Origin: Streptomyces sp. A1136
Lineage (GTDB): Bacteria; Actinomycetota; Actinomycetes; Streptomycetales; Streptomycetaceae
DNA length: 64,000 nt
Direction of reading: 5' to 3'
Assembly (NCBI RefSeq): GCF_004795055.1
Contig: NZ_SSBJ01000020.1
Coordinates: 90,389 to 154,388 of the forward strand
A program made the translations under genes and the position numbers. Shown piece after piece: positions 7,283-15,005 of the stretch. The notes below the pieces were generated by a model. That model was not told the DNA's origin and ran no database searches. It saw only the letters and a list, made by a program, of their open reading frames with translations. Within the stretch, counting starts at the first letter, position 1. Every line of letters begins with the position of its first letter.

Positions 7283-9430
7283 ATGTCGTGGACCCGCAGG
7301 ATTCCTGCCGTGCCGGCGATGCTCCCCGCCGCCCTCCTCGCTCTCCTGTCCCTCCTCGTCGCCGCGCCCACCGCCGCCGCGCACGAGGAGCGCCCCGTCA
7401 CCCTCCCCGACGGAACCGGCTCCGTACCCCGCTACCGCGCCGCCGAGCCCGACCTGCTGGTCTGCAAGACCGACCGCCCGGACTTCGAGCGCCGGATATC
7501 CGCCTTCCCCGAAGACCTCAGGCAGCGCAACCTCGCCCTGTACGAGCGCTGCGAGAAGAGCGGCTACCGCCACCTCCAAGACGCCGTCGACGCCGTGGAC
7601 CGGCCCGGGATGAACATCGCGATCCTGCCCGGCCTGTACGAGGAGGAGCCCTCGCTCCCCAAGCCCACAGGGGAGTGCGCCCACCTCAAGGCCCCGAACT
7701 CCGCGCTGGGCTACCAGATCCTGTCGTACGAGCAGCAGGAGCAGTGCCGCCACAACCAGAACCTGGTCGCCATCCTCGGCAAGACGGACCTCCAGATCGA
7801 GGGCACCGGCGCCTCCCGACTGGACGTGGTCATCGACGCCAAGTACCAAAAGCTCAACGCCATCCGTGCGGACAAGTCCAACGGCGTCTACTTCCGCAAC
7901 TTCACCGCCCAGCGGACCACCTTCAACTCGCTCTACGTGCTCGCCGGCGACGGCTTCGTCATCGACGACGTACTGACCCGTTGGAACGACGAATACGGCT
8001 TCCTGACCTTCGCCAGCGACCACGGCCTCTACAAGAACTGCGAGTCGTACGGGAACGGGGACTCCGGCATCTATCCCGGCAGCGCCTCCAACATCAACGA
8101 CCGCCGCGGTTACGACGTCCCGCGCTACTCCATCGAGATCACCGGCTGTCACAGCCACCACAACATGGTCGGCTACTCCGGCACCGCCGGAGACTCGGTC
8201 TGGGTGCACGACAACGACTTCGACCAGAACATGGGCGGCGCCTCGATGGACAGCGCCTTCCCCGGCCACCCCGGTCTACCGCAAAACCACGCCAAGTTCG
8301 AGCGGAACCTGATCCACGACAACAACGCGGACTACTACCCGAACGTCGCGAACGGCACCTGCGCCAAGCCGCCCATCGAGCGCGGCTACGAACAGGGCGT
8401 GGTCTGCCCCCAGATCTCCATGCCACCGGGCACGGGCATCATCACCGCGGGCGGGAACTGGAACCTGTACGAGAACAACTGGGTGTACGGACAGCGGCGC
8501 GCGGGTTTCTTCCTCAGCGCCGTGCCCGCGTTCATCCGCGGTGAGGAGGCGTGGTCGAAGCAGGCGGACACCTCCCACCACAACCGCTACGCCGGCAACG
8601 TCCTCGGCAAGGACAAGTCGGGTGCCTCCCGCCCCAACGGCATGGACGTGTGGTGGGACGGCCAGGGCAGTGGCAACTGCTGGCAGGCCGGGCCGGACGG
8701 CTCGACCCCCGGCACCCTGCCCGAGTGCGGAGACCGCCGCGGCTCCGTCTCCGGCGGCTCCGCGCGCCTGGCCGGCGAACCGGTCAAGCTGGTCCAGCTA
8801 CTCGTCTGCGCCGACTACAACGTCCAAGCGCGCAAACTCCCCGCAGGGTGCGACTGGTACGGCTCCCGCGGCCTGGAGCGGGTGGAGACCCAGATCGCAC
8901 TCGCCGTCGCCGCCGTGTTGCTGCTGGTCGGAGGCGTGTTGTGGTGGCGCCGCCTTCGCCGCTCGCGGCTCGGGACAGCCGCTTCGCTGCTGGGCGTGGC
9001 CGGGCTGGTGTTGGATGTCGCCGGCTCCACCACGACGCTCGACCCGACCTTCGTCCCCGCCCTCGCCCTTCTGCTCCTGGGACTCTGGTGGTCGGGAGTC
9101 GGCCTGGCGCTGCGACCGACCCGGCCCTGGTTCGCCCGGTTGACCCTGCTGCTGGGCGTGCTCACCCTGCTCGACGCGTTCGACAAGGCCGTACTGATGA
9201 TCCCCTGGATCCCCCTCGGTCCCGCCTGGATACGAGGCCTCGTGGCGGTGCTCTGGGTCCTGTGGGCGGTCGTCGCCTCCGCCCGACCGGGCGCCACCCC
9301 GGGCCGCCCCGCCGGCCCCGGCGGCGACCCGGATGGCGACCGCGTCCCCGTCCCGGCGGGCCCCGAGCCGACCCTGAGCACCGCCGCCACCCCGGACTCA
9401 CCGGCCACCACGACCGGAGGCCCCCAGTGA
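7283..9430 (+). CDS. NosD-like right-handed beta-helix protein with C-terminal membrane domain
   Basis: A 715-residue protein. Residues 1-33 are a Sec signal peptide ending PTAAAHEE. Residues about 90-480 form a parallel beta-helix: a GYRHLQDAVDAVDRPGMNIAILPGLYEEE entry, followed by repeated short strands with Asn/Asp/Gly turns such as SNGVYFRNFTA, DHGLYKNCESYGNGDSGIYPGSASN, ITGCHSHHNMVGYSGTAGD and VWVHDNDFDQNMGG. After about residue 535 come some five transmembrane helices, an unusual addition to this fold. The helix part should face outside. NosD-type helices take part in copper-site assembly of nitrous oxide reductase; others are polysaccharide-active, and no catalytic acid triad could be assigned. 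It overlaps the next gene by 4 bp. Confidence 0.85.
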   Translation: MSWTRRIPAVPAMLPAALLALLSLLVAAPTAAAHEERPVTLPDGTGSVPRYRAAEPDLLVCKTDRPDFERRISAFPEDLRQRNLALYERCEKSGYRHLQDAVDAVDRPGMNIAILPGLYEEEPSLPKPTGECAHLKAPNSALGYQILSYEQQEQCRHNQNLVAILGKTDLQIEGTGASRLDVVIDAKYQKLNAIRADKSNGVYFRNFTAQRTTFNSLYVLAGDGFVIDDVLTRWNDEYGFLTFASDHGLYKNCESYGNGDSGIYPGSASNINDRRGYDVPRYSIEITGCHSHHNMVGYSGTAGDSVWVHDNDFDQNMGGASMDSAFPGHPGLPQNHAKFERNLIHDNNADYYPNVANGTCAKPPIERGYEQGVVCPQISMPPGTGIITAGGNWNLYENNWVYGQRRAGFFLSAVPAFIRGEEAWSKQADTSHHNRYAGNVLGKDKSGASRPNGMDVWWDGQGSGNCWQAGPDGSTPGTLPECGDRRGSVSGGSARLAGEPVKLVQLLVCADYNVQARKLPAGCDWYGSRGLERVETQIALAVAAVLLLVGGVLWWRRLRRSRLGTAASLLGVAGLVLDVAGSTTTLDPTFVPALALLLLGLWWSGVGLALRPTRPWFARLTLLLGVLTLLDAFDKAVLMIPWIPLGPAWIRGLVAVLWVLWAVVASARPGATPGRPAGPGGDPDGDRVPVPAGPEPTLSTAATPDSPATTTGGPQ

Positions 9431-10440
9431 CCGACCGACCCGCCGACCACCCTGGCCCCTCCGCTGCCGACCGCGTCACCTGCGACGTCTGCACCCCGCT
9501 TCCCCACCCCGCCCCCGCCCCCTTCTCCCACGCCGCCCCCTTCTCCCACCCCGTCGCACTCGCCCACCCCGCGCCCTTCCTCCGCCACCGGCCGCGCACG
9601 CCCCGCCGGATCGCCCACACCGCCCGGAACGCGGCCCTGGTCGCGCTCCTCCTCCTGCTCGCGGGCGGCGCGGCGGCCGGCTGCGGGGGCCGGGCCACCA
9701 CCCACCACAAGCCGGGTACGAGCCACGAGCAGGCTTCCGGCAACGTCGGCACCCTGCTGCCCGCCCAGGACGGCGCCGGCCACCACCTCCGGGAAGTCGC
9801 GGCCGAGGGCGCACCTCAGGTGCGCCTCACGGCGCGCCCCGACTCGGAGGACGGCTGGAACCTCCAACTGACCGTGTCGAACTTCCGCTTCACCCCAGAC
9901 AGCACCGGCGGCGCCGCCCTCCCCGGCGCCGGCCACGCCCACCTGGAGCTCGACGGCCGCGATCTGGCCAGGGTGTACGGCCCCTGGTTCCACCTGCCCG
10001 CGACCCAGGTGCCCGAAGGCGCGCACACCCTCACCGTCCGCCTGTACGCCGACGACCACACCGCCTGGGCCGTCGCCGGCAAGGCGGTGGAGGCGTCCGT
10101 CCCGCTGACCGGCGGCGCCTCCGGCGAAGCCGGCCACACCCATGCCGCCCCCACCTCGCCACCGACCACCCAGGAGGCGGACCGGACCGTCACCCTCACC
10201 GTCCGGGCCGGCAAGGTCACCCCGCCCCCGGGCCGGATCGAGGTGACGCACGGCGAACGCGTGGCCCTTCGGGTCACCAGCGACCGCGCGGACACCCTGC
10301 ACGTCCACGGCTACGACAAGGAACTCGCCCTGCCCGCAGGTCAGGAGGTCACGCTTATTTTGACGGCCGACCGCACCGGTCTGTTCGAGGTCGAGACCCA
10401 CGAGTCGGGACTCGTCCTGACCCAGCTCCTCGTCCGATGA
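9427..10440 (+). CDS. Lipoprotein with HAHLxLDG and cupredoxin-like domains
   Basis: A GTG start inside the previous gene's stop gives 337 residues. A hydrophobic helix LVALLLLLAGGAAAGC ends in a lipobox with Cys86; the long His/Pro-rich leader before it is odd and a later start cannot be excluded. Two domains follow. The first carries GAGHAHLELDGRDLARVYGPWFHL, a pattern of small extracellular metal-associated domains. The second, residues about 255-337, is a cupredoxin-like strand set with RADTLHVHGYDKELALPAGQ and a His near the end (VETHESG), similar to EfeO or plastocyanin-like modules. A membrane-tethered metal or redox role is inferred. The stop overlaps the next ATG. Confidence 0.78.
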   Translation: MTDRPADHPGPSAADRVTCDVCTPLPHPAPAPFSHAAPFSHPVALAHPAPFLRHRPRTPRRIAHTARNAALVALLLLLAGGAAAGCGGRATTHHKPGTSHEQASGNVGTLLPAQDGAGHHLREVAAEGAPQVRLTARPDSEDGWNLQLTVSNFRFTPDSTGGAALPGAGHAHLELDGRDLARVYGPWFHLPATQVPEGAHTLTVRLYADDHTAWAVAGKAVEASVPLTGGASGEAGHTHAAPTSPPTTQEADRTVTLTVRAGKVTPPPGRIEVTHGERVALRVTSDRADTLHVHGYDKELALPAGQEVTLILTADRTGLFEVETHESGLVLTQLLVR

Positions 10441-11801
10441 CCCCACCGCGACCGCTCCTGGTACCCACCCTGTGCGCGGGAGGTGACTGCGGTGGCCGGA
10501 ACGTGGTCCCGCACCCGGCCGATCCGGCCGTCACCTTCCTCGCGCACGGGATCGGGTCCCAGCACGACCTGCCCATATCTCCCTTCTATGCCTTCGCGGG
10601 TGCCTTCGCCGCGCTGTTCGTCTCCTTCCTCGCCCTCGGCCTGCTCTGGTCCACCTCCCGTTTCCGCGGCGACCGCTCCGGACTCGCCCTGCCTGCCGGG
10701 CTCCAGCGGGTGGCCGACGCGCCGGCCACCCGCACCACCCTGCGCGGACTCGGCCTCGCCGCAGCCCTCGCCGTACTCCTCCACCTCCTCCTCGGTCCCG
10801 ACGATCCGGCCCGAAACCCCGCTCCCGGCGCCGTCTACGTCCTCCTCTGGGTCGGACTTGTCCCCGCCTCCCTCCTCTTCGGTCCCGTCTGGCGCCTCCT
10901 CAACCCCCTGCGCACCCTGCACCGGCTGCTCGTCCGGGCCCTGCCCCGCCCCGGCCGGCCGCTCCCGCACGGGCTCGGCCAATGGCCCGCCGCGGTCGGG
11001 CTGTTCGGCTTCACCTGGCTTGAGCTCGTCTCGCCTGATCCCGCTTCAACCACCACCCTCCTGTTTGCCCTCGGCGGCTACACCGCCCTCCAACTCGCCC
11101 TCGCCGCCCGCTTCGGCGAGGACTGGTTCGCCGACGGAGACGCCTTCGAGGCGTACTCCGCCCTCTTGGCCCGCCTCTCCCCGTTCGGCCGCCGTGACGA
11201 CGGCCGCCTCGTCCTGCGCAACCCCTTCCACGGACTCGACGCGACGCCCGAGCGGCCCGGACTCGTCGCCACCGTCTGTGTCCTGCTCGGCTCGACCGCC
11301 TACGACGGGTTCTCCGACAACCCCTCCTGGATCAACGCGATACAGACCTCCCCTCTCGGCCGAACCCTCGCGGCCACCCTCGGACTCCTCGGTTCCATCG
11401 CCCTCGTCGCCACCCTCTACTGCCTGTGCGCGGCGGCCACCCGCCTCGTCAGCGGCCCGCACCCCGGCCCGCTGACCGCCTTCGCGCACTCACTCGTGCC
11501 GATATCGCTCGGCTATCTCACCGCCCACTACCTCTCCCTCCTCGTCACCGAAGGACCACGCACAGTAAGCATGGCACTGGGCACTGACAACGCCCCGGAA
11601 CCCTTGTCCCCACTGGGTCCCGGGGCCCTCGCCGCCCTTCAGGTCGTCGCGGTGGTCACGGGCCACGTCCTCGGAGTCGTCGCGGCCCACGACCGCTCCG
11701 TACGCCTCTTCCCGCCGGCGAAGGCCGTCGCCGGACAACTGCCGCTGCTCGCGCTGATGATCACGTACACCATCGGCGGCCTCAGCCTCCTGCTGAACTG
11801 A
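10437..11801 (+). CDS. Polytopic membrane protein of the beta-helix/cupredoxin operon
   Basis: A 454-residue protein with about ten predicted membrane segments, overlapping the lipoprotein stop by 4 bp (ATGA). The start of the membrane domain, FLAHGIGSQHDLPISPFYAFAGAFAALFVSFLALGLLW, is a pattern I recall from conserved, uncharacterised actinobacterial and Chloroflexi proteins. Later features are FGPVWRLLNPLRTLHRLL, a cytoplasmic-looking segment RLSPFGRRDDGRLVLRNPF and SLVPISLGYLTAHYLSLL. There is no ATP-binding site or known transporter signature. Translational coupling suggests that it forms a complex with the two exported proteins encoded upstream. Confidence 0.82.
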   Translation: MTPPRPLLVPTLCAGGDCGGRNVVPHPADPAVTFLAHGIGSQHDLPISPFYAFAGAFAALFVSFLALGLLWSTSRFRGDRSGLALPAGLQRVADAPATRTTLRGLGLAAALAVLLHLLLGPDDPARNPAPGAVYVLLWVGLVPASLLFGPVWRLLNPLRTLHRLLVRALPRPGRPLPHGLGQWPAAVGLFGFTWLELVSPDPASTTTLLFALGGYTALQLALAARFGEDWFADGDAFEAYSALLARLSPFGRRDDGRLVLRNPFHGLDATPERPGLVATVCVLLGSTAYDGFSDNPSWINAIQTSPLGRTLAATLGLLGSIALVATLYCLCAAATRLVSGPHPGPLTAFAHSLVPISLGYLTAHYLSLLVTEGPRTVSMALGTDNAPEPLSPLGPGALAALQVVAVVTGHVLGVVAAHDRSVRLFPPAKAVAGQLPLLALMITYTIGGLSLLLN

Positions 11802-11833
11802 GACCGCCGCCCCCGGCACCCGCCAGGAGCGGC

Positions 11834-12457
11834 ATGATGGACCCCGTGCCCCCCGCCCAGCCCATGCGCCGGACCCCGATCCAGCAGCGCAGCGCCGACC
11901 GCCTCGCCCGCATCCTCGACGCCTGCGCGGAACTGCTCGACGAGACCGGGTACGAAGACCTCAGCACCCGCGCCGTGGCCCAGCGCGCCGGAGTGCCCAT
12001 CGGATCGGTCTACCGCTTCTTCGGGAACAAGCGGGCGATGGCCATCGCCCTTGCGCACCGCAACCTGGACCGTTACGCCGAGGGCATCCAAGAGCGGCTC
12101 GCCGCGCTCCCGGGCACCCACTGGCAGCCCGTCGTGGACGCGGTGCTGGACGAGTACCTGGCCATGAAGCGCAGCGTTCCCGGCTTCGCCCTCGTGGACT
12201 TCGGCGTGCCCGCCCCGCCCCCCGAGGGACCGGCGGCCGACCCGAACCACCTGGTGGCCGTCCGGCTCACCGAACTGCTCTCGCGCCACCTCGGGCTCGT
12301 TCCCGACGTCACCCTGGAGCGGGCGGTCCTGGTCGCGGTCGAAGCCACCGACGCGCTCATCCAACTCGCGTTCCGGACCGACCCCGCGGGAGACCCCGGC
12401 ATCGTCGCGGAAACCCGGGCCATGATGCGGGCGTACCTCGCCAGGGTGCTGGACTGA
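11834..12457 (+). CDS. TetR-family transcriptional regulator
   Basis: A 207-residue protein with the TetR helix-turn-helix at about residues 18-62 (QQRSADRLARILDACAELL, LSTRAVAQRAGVPIGSVYRFFGNKRAM). AGGAG precedes tandem ATG codons at 11834 and 11837. The C-terminal ligand domain is not diagnostic. It lies 32 bp after the membrane-protein gene and 181 bp before the molybdopterin oxidoreductase, all on the same strand, and could regulate either. A TetR-like palindrome lies in the downstream gap. Confidence 0.9.
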   Translation: MMDPVPPAQPMRRTPIQQRSADRLARILDACAELLDETGYEDLSTRAVAQRAGVPIGSVYRFFGNKRAMAIALAHRNLDRYAEGIQERLAALPGTHWQPVVDAVLDEYLAMKRSVPGFALVDFGVPAPPPEGPAADPNHLVAVRLTELLSRHLGLVPDVTLERAVLVAVEATDALIQLAFRTDPAGDPGIVAETRAMMRAYLARVLD

Positions 12458-12572
12458 TCCGCGTCGCCGAAGCCCCGGGCCCGTCGCCGGCCGAAGCCCC
12501 GGCCCGTCGTCGGCCGTGGGCGCCGGCAGCCTGCGGGAACCGAATAGGTTGCTTACCCCTCCCCAACCTCCC

Positions 12573-12587
12573 TACCGGTCGGTATGC
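12573..12587. promoter_or_regulatory. TetR-type palindrome upstream of the molybdopterin oxidoreductase
   Basis: TACCGGTCGGTA is an imperfect palindrome (TACCG..CGGTA). The overlapping ACCGGTCGGTATGC matches 13 of 14 bases of ACCAGTCGGTATGC at 33437-33450. It lies about 50 bp before the start at 12638, a position suited to repression. Confidence 0.45.
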
Positions 12588-12637
12588 TCGGTGCGCCGTC
12601 GGCCCGCCGCCGCGGCCTGCCGCCCTCTGGAGGGTCC

Positions 12638-14932
12638 ATGCCCCGCACCGCCCTGCGCATCTGCCCCCTGTGCGAAGCCACTTGCGGCCTCACCCTCACC
12701 ATCGAGGGCACCACCGTCACCGGCGCTCGGGGCGACCGCGACGACGTGTTCAGCCGCGGCTTCATCTGCCCCAAGGGCGCCTCCTTCGGCGCCCTCGACG
12801 CCGACCCCGACCGCCTGCGCACCCCCCTCGTCCGCCGTGACGGCGTCCTTCGGGAAGCCACGTGGGAAGAGGCCTACGACGCCATCGCCGCCGCCGTGCC
12901 CGCCCTGGTCCGGGAGCACGGAGCCCAGGCCGTCGGCGTGGTCCTCGGCAACCCCAACGTCCACACCATGGCCGGCGCGCTCTACCCCCCGCTGCTCCTC
13001 AAGGCGCTCGGCACCCGCAACCTCTTCACCGCCAGCACCTTGGACCAGATGCCCAAGCACGTCTCCAGCGGGCTGCTCTTCGGCGACCCCTTCGCCATCC
13101 CGGTCCCCGACCTGGAACGCACCGATTTCCTCCTCCTGCTCGGCGCCAACCCCGTCGAGTCCAATGGCTCCCTGTGCACCGCTCCGGACTTCCCCGGGCT
13201 GCTCAAAGCGCTGCGCGCACGCGGCGGCAAGCTGGTCGTCGTCGATCCGCGCCGTACGCGCACCGCCCGGCTCGCCGACCGGCACCTCGCCCCGCGCCCC
13301 GGCAGCGACGCCCTGTTGCTGGCCGCGCTCGCGCACACCCTGCTCGCCGAGGGGCTCGCGGTCCCCGGACCGCTCGCGGAACACACCGAAGGACTCGGGG
13401 AACTCGGCACCGCGCTCGCGAGTTTCACTCCTGAGGCCGTCGCCCCCGCCTGCGACCTCCCGGCCACCGAGATCCGTGCCCTCGCCCGCGAACTCGCGGC
13501 CGCGCCCACCGCCGCCGTGTACGGGCGGATCGGCAGCTGCACCGTGGAGTACGGCACCCTCGCCAGCTGGCTGGTCGACGTACTGAACATCCTCACCGGC
13601 AACCTCGACCGCCCGGGCGGAGCCCTCTTCCCGCTCCCGGCCGCCGGCCCGCGGCCCCGGCCCGCGGGTCCCGGCAAGGGGTTCGCCATGGGCCGGTGGC
13701 ACAGCCGGGTCAGCGGCCACCCCGAGGTCAAGAGCGAACTGCCCACCGCCGCGCTGGCCGAGGAGATCGAGACGCCGGGGGAGGGACGCATCCGGGCGCT
13801 GATCGCCATCGCCGCCAATCCGGTGCTGTCCGCCCCCGACGGCCGCCGCCTCGACGGTGCCCTGGCCGGTCTCGACTTCATGGTCAGCGTCGACCCATAC
13901 CTCAACGAGACCTCCCGCCACGCCCATGTCGTCCTCCCCCCGCCGCCACCCAGTCAGAGCGCGCACCACGACTTCGCCTTCAACGGCTTCGCCATCCGCA
14001 ACCAAGTGCGTTACACCCGGCCGGCCGTGCCCCTCGAAGCCGACCGGCTCGACGAGTGCGAGATCCACGCCCGTCTCGTCCTCGCCGTCTCCGGCATGCA
14101 CGGCGCCGCCGCGCCGTCCGCCGTCGACGAAACGGCCATCCAGGCCACCCTCCGCAAGGAGACCGCCGACCCGCACTCGCCCCTGCACGGCGAGGACCCG
14201 GCGCGTCTCGCCGGCCTGCTCACCGGCGAAACCGGCCCCGAGCGGCGGCTCGATCTGATGCTCCGGCTAGGGCCGTACGGTGACCGGTTCGGCAGCGAGC
14301 CGCACGCCGAAGCCGCCGCCGAAGTGCGTCCGGGCGCGTCCGGACGCGGGACCGATGGCGCACCCGAGGGCGGCCTCGGCCTGGAGCGGGTACTCGCCCA
14401 CCCGCACGGCATCGACCTGGGCCCGATGCGCCCCCGGCTCCCGAGCGTGCTCAGGACCCGCAGCGGCAGGATCGAGCTGCTGCCGGACCCGATCGCGGCC
14501 GAGCTGCCCAGGCTGCGCGCGGCGCTCGCCGAACGCCCCGCCGCCCTCGTGCTCGTGGGCCGCCGCCATCTGCGGTCCAACAACAGCTGGTTGCACAACG
14601 TCCCGGCCTTGGTCGGAGGTTCCAACCGCTGCACCCTCCAGGTCCACCCCCATGACGCGGACCGGCTCGGGCTCACCGACGGCGGCCGCGCCCGGATCAC
14701 CGCCGACGGCGGCGCCCTGGACGTCCCGGTGGAGATCACCGACAGCGTCCGCAGCGGAGTGGTGAGCCTCCCGCACGGCTGGGGACACGACCGGGCCGGG
14801 TCCAGACTGTCGGTCGCCGCCGCCGACCCGGGAGTCAACGTGAACCAACTGCTGGACGGCACCCGGCTGGACCCGCTGTCGGGCACCGCCGTCCTCAACG
14901 GGTTCCCCGTCGAGCTGACACCCCTGCCCTGA
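12638..14932 (+). CDS. Molybdopterin-dependent oxidoreductase (DMSO reductase family)
   Basis: A 764-residue protein. The N-terminal Cys9-x2-Cys12-x3-Cys16-x27-Cys44 pattern is the 4Fe-4S site of formate-dehydrogenase/nitrate-reductase-like enzymes. It is followed by molybdopterin-binding stretches (FLLLLGANPVESNG, GKLVVVDPRRTRTARLADRHLAPRPGSDALLLAAL) and a C-terminal dinucleotide-binding domain (VLVGRRHLRSNNSWLHNVPALV, LSGTAVLNGFPVEL). There is no Tat signal, so it should be cytoplasmic. ATG 12638 was chosen because CTGGAGG precedes it and the Fe-S domain starts there. No dedicated partner subunit is adjacent; the electron partner and substrate are unknown. Confidence 0.92.
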   Translation: MPRTALRICPLCEATCGLTLTIEGTTVTGARGDRDDVFSRGFICPKGASFGALDADPDRLRTPLVRRDGVLREATWEEAYDAIAAAVPALVREHGAQAVGVVLGNPNVHTMAGALYPPLLLKALGTRNLFTASTLDQMPKHVSSGLLFGDPFAIPVPDLERTDFLLLLGANPVESNGSLCTAPDFPGLLKALRARGGKLVVVDPRRTRTARLADRHLAPRPGSDALLLAALAHTLLAEGLAVPGPLAEHTEGLGELGTALASFTPEAVAPACDLPATEIRALARELAAAPTAAVYGRIGSCTVEYGTLASWLVDVLNILTGNLDRPGGALFPLPAAGPRPRPAGPGKGFAMGRWHSRVSGHPEVKSELPTAALAEEIETPGEGRIRALIAIAANPVLSAPDGRRLDGALAGLDFMVSVDPYLNETSRHAHVVLPPPPPSQSAHHDFAFNGFAIRNQVRYTRPAVPLEADRLDECEIHARLVLAVSGMHGAAAPSAVDETAIQATLRKETADPHSPLHGEDPARLAGLLTGETGPERRLDLMLRLGPYGDRFGSEPHAEAAAEVRPGASGRGTDGAPEGGLGLERVLAHPHGIDLGPMRPRLPSVLRTRSGRIELLPDPIAAELPRLRAALAERPAALVLVGRRHLRSNNSWLHNVPALVGGSNRCTLQVHPHDADRLGLTDGGRARITADGGALDVPVEITDSVRSGVVSLPHGWGHDRAGSRLSVAAADPGVNVNQLLDGTRLDPLSGTAVLNGFPVELTPLP

Positions 14933-14969
14933 GCTGGGGTTTTGCTCGTATTGCTCACGCCCGCACGTC

Positions 14970-14999
14970 TTGTTGGCGCGAGGAGGAGACGCCTACGTT
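14970..14999 (+). promoter_or_regulatory. Candidate leaderless promoter of the CitMHS transporter
   Basis: TTGTTG (14970-14975) and TACGTT (14994-14999) are 18 bp apart, placing the expected transcription start at about 15006, exactly the ATG. A GAGGAGGAG run at 14980-14988 is too far from the ATG to be a normal ribosome site, supporting a leaderless mRNA. Confidence 0.4.
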
Positions 15000-15005
15000 C
15001 CCTGC

